64,000 bases of DNA, from contig JBCCTU010000009.1 of the NCBI GenBank assembly GCA_039198065.1, positions 111,733 through 175,732 on the forward strand, written 5' to 3'. The stretch's first letter is position 1; each line of letters opens with the position of its first letter. Position numbers and translations under genes: made by a program. Under the pieces are notes generated by a model. The model was not told where the DNA came from and made no database searches. It worked only from the letters and a program-made list of their open reading frames with translations. This DNA is from CALHVX01 sp039198065. GTDB lineage: Bacteria; Pseudomonadota; Gammaproteobacteria; Pseudomonadales; Azotimanducaceae. Below, in pieces: positions 25,780 to 33,440 of this stretch.

Positions 25780-26283
25780 TCAGATAAACGGCGCGACAAC
25801 GTGGCCGAAAATCAGGCGGCCGAAGATCAGATAGGTGCACCAGAGGCAAAGAGAGACAAGCCCGACGATCCGCACGCCCAGCCGAGGTCCACGATGGACG
25901 CGGATCGCGCCGCCGATGATGGGCGTGCGCACCAGCCACGCAAATACGAGGAAGGCCAGTAACGCCAACCACCGCCGATTGACCGCTTCTCCTGTGGCGA
26001 CCGGGAGCGGTTCGGCGCCGAGCAACAGCACCTCCGTGGTGATCGCGAGCCCGATGCCGAGCCAGAACCAGAGTCGGGTTTCCCGATTGACCGTCGCGAC
26101 CGATCGATTGATCAGTCCGATACCGAGCATGCGCAGATCGACGAGTACGACGGCGTAGCTGGCCAGCAGCAGCGCAACGCAGTGCACGACGAGCAGTGTC
26201 AACTGGGCTGGGCCGGTACTGGCGAGCCATTGCTCGAGCGTTGTGCTCTGAAATATCTCTAAGTAGCGAGAGATGAGGCCCAT
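25780..26283 (-). CDS. Small multi-pass membrane protein of unknown function
   Basis: The 167-residue product has four to five predicted membrane spans: AQLTLLVVHCVALLLASYAVVL, LWFWLGIGLAITTEVLLLG, WLALLAFLVFAWLV, VRIVGLVSLCLWCTYLIF and a hydrophobic tail. Polar loops contain RHxx-free basic segments (VHRGPRLG). I recognise no enzyme motif; it resembles uncharacterised inner-membrane proteins of proteobacteria (perhaps the DUF6644 type, not certain). It is divergent from the SDR gene to its right and 121 bases from the thiolase gene. Confidence 0.65.
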   Translation of the reverse strand: MGLISRYLEIFQSTTLEQWLASTGPAQLTLLVVHCVALLLASYAVVLVDLRMLGIGLINRSVATVNRETRLWFWLGIGLAITTEVLLLGAEPLPVATGEAVNRRWLALLAFLVFAWLVRTPIIGGAIRVHRGPRLGVRIVGLVSLCLWCTYLIFGRLIFGHVVAPFI

Positions 26284-26427
26284 CGGGTCTGCGGTCGCTC
26301 CTGTGTCGCGGGTGGCGTCGGGAGTATGGCACTAAAGCCGCGTTCCTCCACGCGCGCCGCGAGTTGCCGGGTGCCGCGACGGCGTGTGCTCGCATAGACT
26401 GTCAATCCAATCTTGGGGGAGGCAGCT

Positions 26428-27429
26428 ATGGAGTCGTTTGAAGGCAAACTTGCGGTCGTTACCGGCGGCGGTACGGGTATGGGGCGTGAGCTCTGTCAGC
26501 AGCTGGTCCGGGCCGGTGCTCGGGTTGCCATGTGTGACGTATCGCTGACGGCCATGGAGGAAACCCGCGCGCTGTGTATTGCTGCCGGCGCTGCGGCGGA
26601 GAACGTGTCGGTGTTCCTCGCCGATGTTTCCGATGAGCAGGCCATGACGGCGTTCGCGGCACACGTCACTGACGCGCACGATTCGGATCACATCCATCTG
26701 TTGTTCAACAACGCTGGAATCGGGGGCGCCGGGAGCTTCGTTTCTGACGACCGGGACCTTTGGGAAAAAACCTTTGCCGTGTGCTGGTATGGGGTCTACT
26801 ACGGCTGTCGAGCCTTCCTGCCGTTGTTGATGAAGGCCGACGAAGGGGCAGTCATCAACACGTCGAGCGTGAACGGTTTCTGGGCCTCGCTCGGCCCCGG
26901 TACTGCCCATACGGCCTACAGTGCTGCCAAGTTTGCCGTCAAAGGCTTTACGGAGGCGCTGATCACCGACTTCCGGTTGAACGCGCCGCACCTCTTCGCG
27001 GTGTTAGTCATGCCCGGTCACATCGGTACGTCCATCGCTATCAACTCCGGTGCCGTGCTCGGTCAAAACGCGGCGCTCGATCTGACCGCTGAAGAAGTGG
27101 CTGATCTGCGCGAACGTTTGATCGCCGCTGGGCTACCGGTCAGCAACGTGCCGGACGACGACCTGCGCCAGATGATGCATCAGCGCGCCCTCGACTTTCG
27201 CGATAAAGCACCGACAACGGCAGCGCAGGCCGCGACGATCATCCTCGACGGTGTCCGGGAACGGCGCTGGCGAGTGCTCGTTGGTGCCGATGCAGTGCAT
27301 CTAGATGCGCAGGTCCGTCAGGATCCAGAGAGCGCTTATGAGCCGTCCTTCATCCAACGGATCATGGAAGCCGGGCACATGCGTCCGCTGACGGAAGCAA
27401 CCGGCTCTGTGCCACCAGCTGCGGACTGA
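26428..27429 (+). CDS. SDR-family oxidoreductase, long form
   Basis: A 333-residue short-chain dehydrogenase with TGGGTGMG cofactor loop, CDVSLTAME after strand two (NAD-type Asp), NNAGIGGAG, NTSSVNG and catalytic YSAAK, followed by a longer C-terminal region than usual. Ribosome site GGGAGG six bases before ATG 26428 settles the start. Proteins of this length in the family often act on steroid or acyl-CoA intermediates, but nothing here decides that. It converges on the HDOD-GAF gene 20 bases away. Confidence 0.87.
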   Translation: MESFEGKLAVVTGGGTGMGRELCQQLVRAGARVAMCDVSLTAMEETRALCIAAGAAAENVSVFLADVSDEQAMTAFAAHVTDAHDSDHIHLLFNNAGIGGAGSFVSDDRDLWEKTFAVCWYGVYYGCRAFLPLLMKADEGAVINTSSVNGFWASLGPGTAHTAYSAAKFAVKGFTEALITDFRLNAPHLFAVLVMPGHIGTSIAINSGAVLGQNAALDLTAEEVADLRERLIAAGLPVSNVPDDDLRQMMHQRALDFRDKAPTTAAQAATIILDGVRERRWRVLVGADAVHLDAQVRQDPESAYEPSFIQRIMEAGHMRPLTEATGSVPPAAD

Positions 27430-27449
27430 TCGCCGCGCGACGGTCTACG

Positions 27450-28901
27450 TCAGCGATTTGCGCTGCTGTTGAGACCGAGCGCAATCTGCTGCACGAACAG
27501 TCCCATGGCGGTGACGGACACCGGCTCGATTTCTGGTCCGCTGCTGGCTCGGTCCGCGTATAGCACGCCGATGGCCGTGTTGGCTGCGCGGACGCCCTGA
27601 ACGACGCTGATCGGAGCCGTCGGCCACAGGGGCGAACCGGCGAGGGCCCAGGCCGAGCGAATTAGCGTTGGAGCCGCCTCATCGAGCGCCTGGGCAAGCG
27701 TTGGGTTGTCGCTCAGCGCCAGGCGGGCGGGCAGGTCGCCGGAAATTCCGTGCCGGTGTTTCAGGCGTAGTTCGCTGCGGTCCGGTGTCAGCAGGGCGAA
27801 CAGCACCCGATCGAAGCCCGCGCCGTCAACGATGCCGTCGATGGCGAGGCGTAGCAGCTGATCCAACGTAACCGGCCCCTGCATGAGTTCGGTCATGGCG
27901 GTGAGGACTTCCAGCTGCCGGACCGGGTTGGGTTGTCCGGCCAGGGACGGTGCCGTCGATGCCTCCGGTGACGGCGCGGCGTTCTGCTGGGCCTTGCTGG
28001 CACGTTCTGCGAGTAAGGCGCTCATGCCGAAGCGACGCGCGATGGCGATGGTTTGATCGGCCTGGGTCTGCATGGCCTCAAAGGCCGCGGGGGGACGTTC
28101 TTTAAGCAGCTCGGCGCGCTCATCAACGAGGTCCGCGAGCGCTGGCCGACTTCGGTAGTCGTCAACGGTGCACGACTGCCAGTCGTTGAGTTCCGAGCTC
28201 TGCGCGATGCGCTGCGCGAGCTGCACACCGCTGACTCGAGGTTTGTCTTCCGGTGGCCCTAAGGATTCGCGCAGCAACGCACTGAGGTGCCACTGCTGCG
28301 CAAGCTCTGCGGACAGCTCGTCAAAGGAAAAGCCCAGGTGCGTCAGCTGTTGCTCCGCCGTAAGGCTATTTTCCTGGGCGAGTTCAACCAATGCCTCGGC
28401 TTCCGGCGTGCCGCTGGCCCAGAACACAAGTTCACCGAGCCGGCTCATGAGGCCAGCGAGGAACACTTCTTCAGGCAGTTGATCGTTGCTGGCCACGGCA
28501 ATCGAGCGAGCCTGCGCGGCGCTGTGAAACGCCCGCAACAGCGCGTTGAAGAGCGGCTCGCGCTGCTCGGCCTTGGTGGCCTGATCGATGATCGACAGAG
28601 AAATCGCAAGATCACGGACCGCGTCAAACCCGAGCGTGACCACCGCTTGATTAATGGTTCGTACGCTCCGCGGTTGGCGCCCAAACAGCGGGCTGCTGGC
28701 CGTTTTCAGCAACTTTGCCGCCAGCGCGGCGTCGCGTCCAATCGCTTCCGCCAGATCTTTGGCTGAGGACCGGGACGAACTCGTAATGCTCGTGACCTCG
28801 CGGACGGTCGCCGAGAAAACCGGCAGCTGGGTCCGATTGGCGCGATCGAGCCATTCGGCGAGCGCGCTTTCCCGGCTTGTGGAGGCGTGAGGGGTGTTCA
28901 T
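27450..28901 (-). CDS. HDOD domain protein with C-terminal GAF domain
   Basis: The 483-residue cytoplasmic protein starts with an HDOD domain (about residues 20-220): LPVFSATVREVTSI, AIGRDAALAAKLLKTASSPLF, the INQAVVTLGFDAVRDLAISLSI helix pair, and SRLGELVFW. Charged helices and an Ala/Pro/Ser linker follow, then a GAF-like domain (about 325-480) with LEVLTAMTELMQGPVTLDQLLRLAIDGIV and a final VTAMGLFVQQIALGL helix. HDOD-GAF proteins are signalling adaptors in motility, biofilm and stress responses. It lacks the catalytic HD residues of true phosphohydrolases, as the family does. No partner gene is adjacent. Confidence 0.85.
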   Translation of the reverse strand: MNTPHASTSRESALAEWLDRANRTQLPVFSATVREVTSITSSSRSSAKDLAEAIGRDAALAAKLLKTASSPLFGRQPRSVRTINQAVVTLGFDAVRDLAISLSIIDQATKAEQREPLFNALLRAFHSAAQARSIAVASNDQLPEEVFLAGLMSRLGELVFWASGTPEAEALVELAQENSLTAEQQLTHLGFSFDELSAELAQQWHLSALLRESLGPPEDKPRVSGVQLAQRIAQSSELNDWQSCTVDDYRSRPALADLVDERAELLKERPPAAFEAMQTQADQTIAIARRFGMSALLAERASKAQQNAAPSPEASTAPSLAGQPNPVRQLEVLTAMTELMQGPVTLDQLLRLAIDGIVDGAGFDRVLFALLTPDRSELRLKHRHGISGDLPARLALSDNPTLAQALDEAAPTLIRSAWALAGSPLWPTAPISVVQGVRAANTAIGVLYADRASSGPEIEPVSVTAMGLFVQQIALGLNSSANR

Positions 28902-28941
28902 CCCCTTCAGTGTAGTTGGCCGGATTCACCCGGCCAGTTGG

Positions 28942-30159
28942 TCAGCCGGCCGACGCTGCTGAGCTGTCGCCAGCGTTCTCTGGGGACTGTTTGAACAGGT
29001 CGAGCAGCGCCGCGTCGTTGGCTCCCAGGAGTTGTTCAACCCAGCGGTGGAAGTTCTGTCCGCCACGTTCATTGCGACCGAACAGAACGTGGTCGAGAGC
29101 ACCGGTGCGCAGGGCCTGCTGTTGCCGCAGCCCGGTCGCATAGTCTTCGTCGCGCACCACGTGTTCCAGGAACGCGAACTGTGCGTTGGCCGCTTCGATT
29201 TGAGCCTCGTCTGGGGCGTGTTCCATCAGGTAGTGCTGCACAGTTACGGACTGTCCCGCCGTTGCCCCGGGGAACAGCTGCGACAACATGACGCTGCGGC
29301 CACCGCCGTCGAAGGACGCAATGGAGATGTGCGGGAAGATCGTCCACACGCCGTCGAGCAGGCGCTCCACGGGCCACTCCGCTTCGGGGGTGTTCAGCAG
29401 ATCTCTGAGCCCCTGGTTTGGCGCCGTCAGTCGCTGATGGGGGCCATAGGCGTAGTAGTTGGCCTGGTTCTGCATGTCTGAACCAAAGGTTTCCTTGTGC
29501 AGGATTGGCAGATGATAGAAATCCAGGTAGCCGTCGTAGGCAATCTTCCAATTCGGTCCGGCGACTTCGCGGCTGCTGAAGTGGTGCCAGTGTTCGAAGC
29601 CGAAGCTTGCGAGCAACTGGTCGTAGCCGCTGAGAAACGCCTCGATCGGCAGCGTCGAAGTCGGATCGAGGGTGACCCAGATCAGTCCGGCGCGCTCCAG
29701 GCAGGGCAGTGCCTTAAGGCTGTAGCAGCTGCGATCGATCTCGCCGAAGTCCTTCGGTAAATAGATGCCCGTCAGGTCCCCGCTCTGGTCGTAGCTCCAC
29801 GCATGGTATGGGCAGGTGAATCGATGACTGCTGCCGCGGCCCTCGGGCATGATCTGCGCGCCACGGTGCCGGCAGGCGTTGATGAAGGCCCGCACCTCAC
29901 CGTCGTCGCCGCGGCTTATGAGGACGGGGACGCCGGCGGCGTTGAGCGCCTTGTAGTCACCGGCCGACGGCAGCTCTGCTGTCGTAGCGAGCATCAGTGG
30001 GAGACGATGAAAAATCTGCTTCAGCTCCCGCTGGAAGTGTTCTTCGTCGGTGTAGTGGCTGGCGGGCACGGTCGCGACTTCTGGCGCCTGGTCAATGGTG
30101 CCGGCGCTGGCATGCTCGTAGTTGTGTCGCGCGATGCGAATGAGTTCGGATCGGCTCAT
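28942..30159 (-). CDS. Rieske non-haem iron oxygenase, large (alpha) subunit
   Basis: The 405-residue oxygenase has a Rieske centre CRHRGAQIMPEG...CPYHAW (the C-x-H and C-x2-H ligands) in residues about 85-110, and a catalytic domain with GPNWKIAYDGYLDFYHLPILH, giving the D-x2-H-x4-H mononuclear iron site. Such enzymes hydroxylate aromatic or aliphatic rings using electrons from a reductase. ATG 30159 follows GGAGAGGGA; the frame is open 100 codons further but those residues do not look like protein. No beta subunit, ferredoxin or reductase is adjacent, which suggests a one-component-type oxygenase served by shared reductases. The substrate is unknown. Confidence 0.92.
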   Translation of the reverse strand: MSRSELIRIARHNYEHASAGTIDQAPEVATVPASHYTDEEHFQRELKQIFHRLPLMLATTAELPSAGDYKALNAAGVPVLISRGDDGEVRAFINACRHRGAQIMPEGRGSSHRFTCPYHAWSYDQSGDLTGIYLPKDFGEIDRSCYSLKALPCLERAGLIWVTLDPTSTLPIEAFLSGYDQLLASFGFEHWHHFSSREVAGPNWKIAYDGYLDFYHLPILHKETFGSDMQNQANYYAYGPHQRLTAPNQGLRDLLNTPEAEWPVERLLDGVWTIFPHISIASFDGGGRSVMLSQLFPGATAGQSVTVQHYLMEHAPDEAQIEAANAQFAFLEHVVRDEDYATGLRQQQALRTGALDHVLFGRNERGGQNFHRWVEQLLGANDAALLDLFKQSPENAGDSSAASAG

Positions 30160-30194
30160 GGTTCCCTCTCCAACCAGTGCGCTTGGGCCTGATA

Positions 30195-30224
30195 CTAGAG
30201 CCAAACCGGCCCTAGCTCTAGGGC
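30195..30224. repeat. Two mutually exclusive hairpins between protease and Rieske genes
   Basis: CTAGAGC (30195-30201) can pair with GCTCTAG (30215-30221) over a 13-base loop. Alternatively GCCCTA (30209-30214) can pair with TAGGGC (30219-30224) over a 4-base loop. The two use the same bases, so only one can form at a time. The site overlaps the protease stop codon (30218-30220) and lies on the minus-strand path into the Rieske gene. It could affect readthrough or mRNA end formation, but there is no U-run. Confidence 0.35.
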
Positions 30225-30994
30225 ACAACCGACCCCGTGGACGGGCTGGAGATGCCGACGAGGTCGACGGGCCAGCGGTCCTGAATACAGCGCCATGGCC
30301 GAAAATAACCCGTTTCAGGGCCGCCTTCTCGCTCGTAGCTGCCTTGTCCGATACCGAGCAGCTCGCCATCGACGGACCACACCGCGGTGCCCGAGGACCC
30401 GGGAATGAAAGGGGTACTGACCTCGAACACCAGGCCGGCGCTGCAGTCGTCGGCGTCCGAACCACCGGTGCCGCGGCGGCTCGGTCGGTTCAACGTGCGG
30501 CTGAGGATGTGCCCAGACTGCCAGCCTTCGCGACCGGAGGGTGAGTCTGCAGCGCCGAGGAACCAGCGCACGGTTTCACCCAGCTCTGGCAGACGCTGAG
30601 CCGCCCTAGGCCGAGCGGTACAGTCTGCACCACAGATCGCGGTGGGCAGCCGCAGAATCGCGATATCCGAATCGGGATCGGCAATCAATGCACTCACGGG
30701 TTCCTGCCCAAGGTAACTCCGTCCGAGCGGTTCCCCCACCCGGTGTGCGCGAAAGCGTGGATCAAGATTGTGGTAAACCGTCAGGTAGTAACCCCCCAGG
30801 CGGACGCCACTGCCGCGGTTTTCTATCGTGCCGCCGTCGCCAAGCGGTGTCAGCGTACGAATGACGAGCAGGCGGTCTTCGGGTGAAAGCGTGAGCTCCG
30901 AACCCCGGGCGGTAACCGAAGCCGAAAAGATCAGCGTTAAGCAAACCAACGCCGTTCCTAGCACTGTCCGCTGTGGCAAACGGTGCTGTCTCAA
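30218..30994 (-). CDS. Secreted trypsin-like serine protease (S1 family)
   Basis: The 258-residue product opens with a signal peptide (hydrophobic TVLGTALVCLTLIFSASVTA). The chymotrypsin-fold triad can be placed at the His of YYLTVYHNL, the Asp of DSDIAILRL and the Ser of PGSSGTAVW, where the usual GDSGG is GSSGT. Two Cys pairs (CGADC and a later pair) may form disulfides. It is probably a periplasmic or exported protease of narrow specificity. The frame begins with TTG 30994; an alternative start is not obvious. It is divergent from the acyl-CoA dehydrogenase gene. Confidence 0.78.
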   Translation of the reverse strand: MRQHRLPQRTVLGTALVCLTLIFSASVTARGSELTLSPEDRLLVIRTLTPLGDGGTIENRGSGVRLGGYYLTVYHNLDPRFRAHRVGEPLGRSYLGQEPVSALIADPDSDIAILRLPTAICGADCTARPRAAQRLPELGETVRWFLGAADSPSGREGWQSGHILSRTLNRPSRRGTGGSDADDCSAGLVFEVSTPFIPGSSGTAVWSVDGELLGIGQGSYEREGGPETGYFRPWRCIQDRWPVDLVGISSPSTGSVVP

Positions 30995-31361
30995 ATCCTT
31001 CGCAGGTCGTTTCGAGATCGCGTTAGCTCCTCGACTGATTTTCAGTCACTGGGTCTAGCGGCGAGCTGCTCGCAGTTACACGTGGCGTTTAACAAAGAAC
31101 TCGACGGATCTGAGTCATCTGAATTCTCTGACCCATCGGGTGCATTCATGACCCGCGCTGCCAATTGTCTGTCCGGCCGCTGCATACCCTAACCATAGAC
31201 GGTGTCCGTCCATTTTCCGTGATGAAAGTCGGTTGGGAGTCATTGGTTCGACAGTGCTGCGCTGCACAGTTGTCGCGGTCGCGAGTCGAAAGCATCCGAT
31301 TCGGCTCACCGGGAGCGACCCGGTACACTCATCCAGCCGTAATCATTGGAACCCTTGGCTC
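30995..31361. other. Divergent intergenic region with two small hairpins
   Basis: No gene is supported in this 367-base spacer. It should hold the promoters of the protease (left) and acyl-CoA dehydrogenase (right) genes. Two dyads can be seen: GACTGA (31033-31038)/TCAGTC (31042-31047) with a TTT loop, and a compound stem CGACA (31249-31253)/TGTCG (31271-31275) that encloses GTGC (31254-31257)/GCAC (31264-31267). Neither matches an operator known to me. The frame of the dehydrogenase is open into this region but shows no protein-like sequence. Confidence 0.4.
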
Positions 31362-32561
31362 ATGCCCACCCCCGACGAACTCGCTGGCCTCAAAGCGCGC
31401 CTCGAACACTTCATGGACGCCTGGATCTACCCGAACGAATCGACCTTCCACGCACAGCTGAACGCTGCAGCGGATCGATTCGCCACCGTACCCATCGTTG
31501 AAGAACTCAAGGCGCAGGCGCGGGCGGAAGGGCTGTGGAATCTCTGGCTCCCGGAGAACCATGGCGGCTTGAGTAACGCCGACTATTGCCCGCTGGCGGA
31601 AGTCATGGGGCGCGTGCTCTGGTGTCCGGAAGTGTTCAACTGCAACGCACCGGATACTGGAAACATGGAGGTCTTCCTTAAGTACGGTACGGAACAGCAG
31701 AAGGCGACCTGGCTCGAACCGCTGATGAACGGCGACATCCGCTCGGCCTACGCCATGACGGAGCCCGACGTCGCGTCCAGTGACGCCACCAATGTGCGCA
31801 CCCGCATCGAACGGGACGGCGACGAGTACGTCGTCAACGGGCGCAAGTGGTTCATCACCAACGCACCCTACGAGCGAACGCAGATTTTTATCGTCATGGG
31901 GAAGTCAGACCCCGACAATCCCAACCGGCATCTTCAGCAGAGCCAGGTGCTCGTACCCCGTGACACACCGGGGCTGACCGTCGTGCGGCCGCTGACGACC
32001 CTGGGCTACGACGATGCACCCCAAGGCCATGCAGAAGTGCTGTTCGAAAACGTCCGGGTTCCGAAAGAAAACATCCTCCTCGGTGAGGGTCGAGGCTTTG
32101 AGATTGCGCAGGGGCGTCTCGGTCCGGGGCGCATACACCACTGCATGCGGTTGATCGGCAGTGCGCAGCGAGCGCTCGAGTTCGCGGCCCGGCGATCGAC
32201 GGAGCGGGAAACCTTCGGCCGTAAGCTCGCCGATCATCAGTCCGTCCTTGAAGACATCGCAAAGTCCTTTGCGGAAATCGAGCAGGCTCGACTGCTGACC
32301 CTCGAAACCGCCCGCCGCATGGACGAGGTGGGACCGAAAGACGCTCGGGACTACATTGCGGCGGCAAAGATCACGGTGCCGCTGATGGCGCAAACGGTCA
32401 TCGATCGCTGCATGCAGATTCATGGGGCTGGGGGGCTGACCGCTGACTATCCCATGGCCGAAGCGTTCAACTACGCACGCTGGTGTCGGCAGGCCGATGG
32501 TCCGGACCAGGTGCACATGATGGCGTTGGGCAAGCAGCTCGTGAAGCGCTACACGGCCTGA
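31362..32561 (+). CDS. Acyl-CoA dehydrogenase family protein
   Basis: The 399-residue flavoenzyme contains AYAMTEPDVASSDATN (FAD/substrate loop), NGRKWFITNA, HAEVLFENVRVP, LGPGRIHHCMRLIGSAQRALE, RETFGRKLADHQ and a C-terminal MQIHGAGGLTADYPMAEAFNYAR followed by ADGPDQVH. This is the ACAD10/11-like branch, which handles long or modified acyl-CoAs. It oxidises the alpha-beta bond and passes electrons to ETF. ATG 31362 is the first codon that gives the family N-terminus; 43 upstream codons in frame are not protein-like. Confidence 0.93.
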   Translation: MPTPDELAGLKARLEHFMDAWIYPNESTFHAQLNAAADRFATVPIVEELKAQARAEGLWNLWLPENHGGLSNADYCPLAEVMGRVLWCPEVFNCNAPDTGNMEVFLKYGTEQQKATWLEPLMNGDIRSAYAMTEPDVASSDATNVRTRIERDGDEYVVNGRKWFITNAPYERTQIFIVMGKSDPDNPNRHLQQSQVLVPRDTPGLTVVRPLTTLGYDDAPQGHAEVLFENVRVPKENILLGEGRGFEIAQGRLGPGRIHHCMRLIGSAQRALEFAARRSTERETFGRKLADHQSVLEDIAKSFAEIEQARLLTLETARRMDEVGPKDARDYIAAAKITVPLMAQTVIDRCMQIHGAGGLTADYPMAEAFNYARWCRQADGPDQVHMMALGKQLVKRYTA

Positions 32562-32597
32562 GCCGAGTCGCGGCCTATGGCAATCGCTGACGCGGCA

Positions 32598-33242
32598 CTA
32601 GTTCGATACTGGCAGCTGCGACGCTTGTGCGTGTTCCCGGAGGTGTGCGCGCAGGTCAACGGCAGTTTTCAGCACGACGAGAACGAGAAGCAACAGTAAC
32701 GGCTCTCCCAGTTCCCGAACCGCTATCCCGCCGAGTAGCACGGCGAAGTGCAGGAGGATGATGCGTTGGTAAGGCTGCATCATCAATCGATCGGGCCCAG
32801 TGCGCACGCGTTCGTTGCGCAGTAGAAAGTTAACGACGAACGAGGCGCCGTGCGAAACCACGAGGGCGGTAAAGCTCGCGAGCCAGAGTGGCGTTGCGGT
32901 GCTCCAGACCCGCTGCAGGGTGTCGACCAGCAATCCGAGGAGCGGCAAGTCGACCCCGGGCCAAGGTGCCGCGCTCCGCGGGCTTAAGGAAAACAGCTGT
33001 CCGAGCATCAGCCCGTGAGCTGCGCAGAATCCACCGTAGTGAACCAGGAAGAAGAGGCTAAGGGGGAGCGCTTTCGCGCTACCGTAGGACAGCATCCGCG
33101 CAAGGTAGAACGCTCCGACGATCAGGTTTTCTGCCCAGAAGAAGAACACCACCTCAGAGACAGTCCATCGATCGAGCCAAACGCCGGCCAGTACGATCGA
33201 ATTCGCCGCCACGAGTAACCCTGGGGTGAGCGCTGCGATCAT
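32598..33242 (-). CDS. DUF6498-type membrane protein
   Basis: The 214-residue protein has six or so membrane spans. The segment VVFFFWAENLIVGAFYLARM matches the W-x-E-N-x-I-x-G signature of a family of uncharacterised inner-membrane proteins (DUF6498). LFFLVHYGGFCAAHG and FTALVVSHGASFVVNFLLRNE follow. No function is known. ATG 33242 was chosen because AGGT lies six bases upstream; ATG 33305 in frame would add 21 polar residues. It is divergent from the hybrid kinase. Confidence 0.7.
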   Translation of the reverse strand: MIAALTPGLLVAANSIVLAGVWLDRWTVSEVVFFFWAENLIVGAFYLARMLSYGSAKALPLSLFFLVHYGGFCAAHGLMLGQLFSLSPRSAAPWPGVDLPLLGLLVDTLQRVWSTATPLWLASFTALVVSHGASFVVNFLLRNERVRTGPDRLMMQPYQRIILLHFAVLLGGIAVRELGEPLLLLLVLVVLKTAVDLRAHLREHAQASQLPVSN

Positions 33243-33312
33243 CGGCGACCTGCCGTGTGATGGGCCGGGTAGCGAAGCAGTAGATTGGGTGTCAGAACGA
33301 CGCATGGGCTCT

Positions 33313-33370
33313 TGATCGAGAAATCATGATCGAGAAACGCCCACAGACGCGCAGTCCGCATGCTGTGGGC
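33313..33370. repeat. Direct repeat and inverted repeat in a divergent promoter region
   Basis: TGATCGAGAAA occurs twice, at 33313-33323 and 33327-33337, a 14-base period. Immediately to the right, GCCCACAG (33339-33346) pairs with CTGTGGGC (33363-33370) over 16 bases. The block lies between the DUF6498 gene and the hybrid histidine kinase gene, where both promoters must be. The regular spacing suggests binding sites for a regulator; none is identified. Confidence 0.4.
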
Positions 33371-33440
33371 GCCTTCATAGGCTGACCGGCCATGAGCCTT
33401 GCACGGTCTATGCTCAAAGGGCAACTCACCCCGGGTGCCC

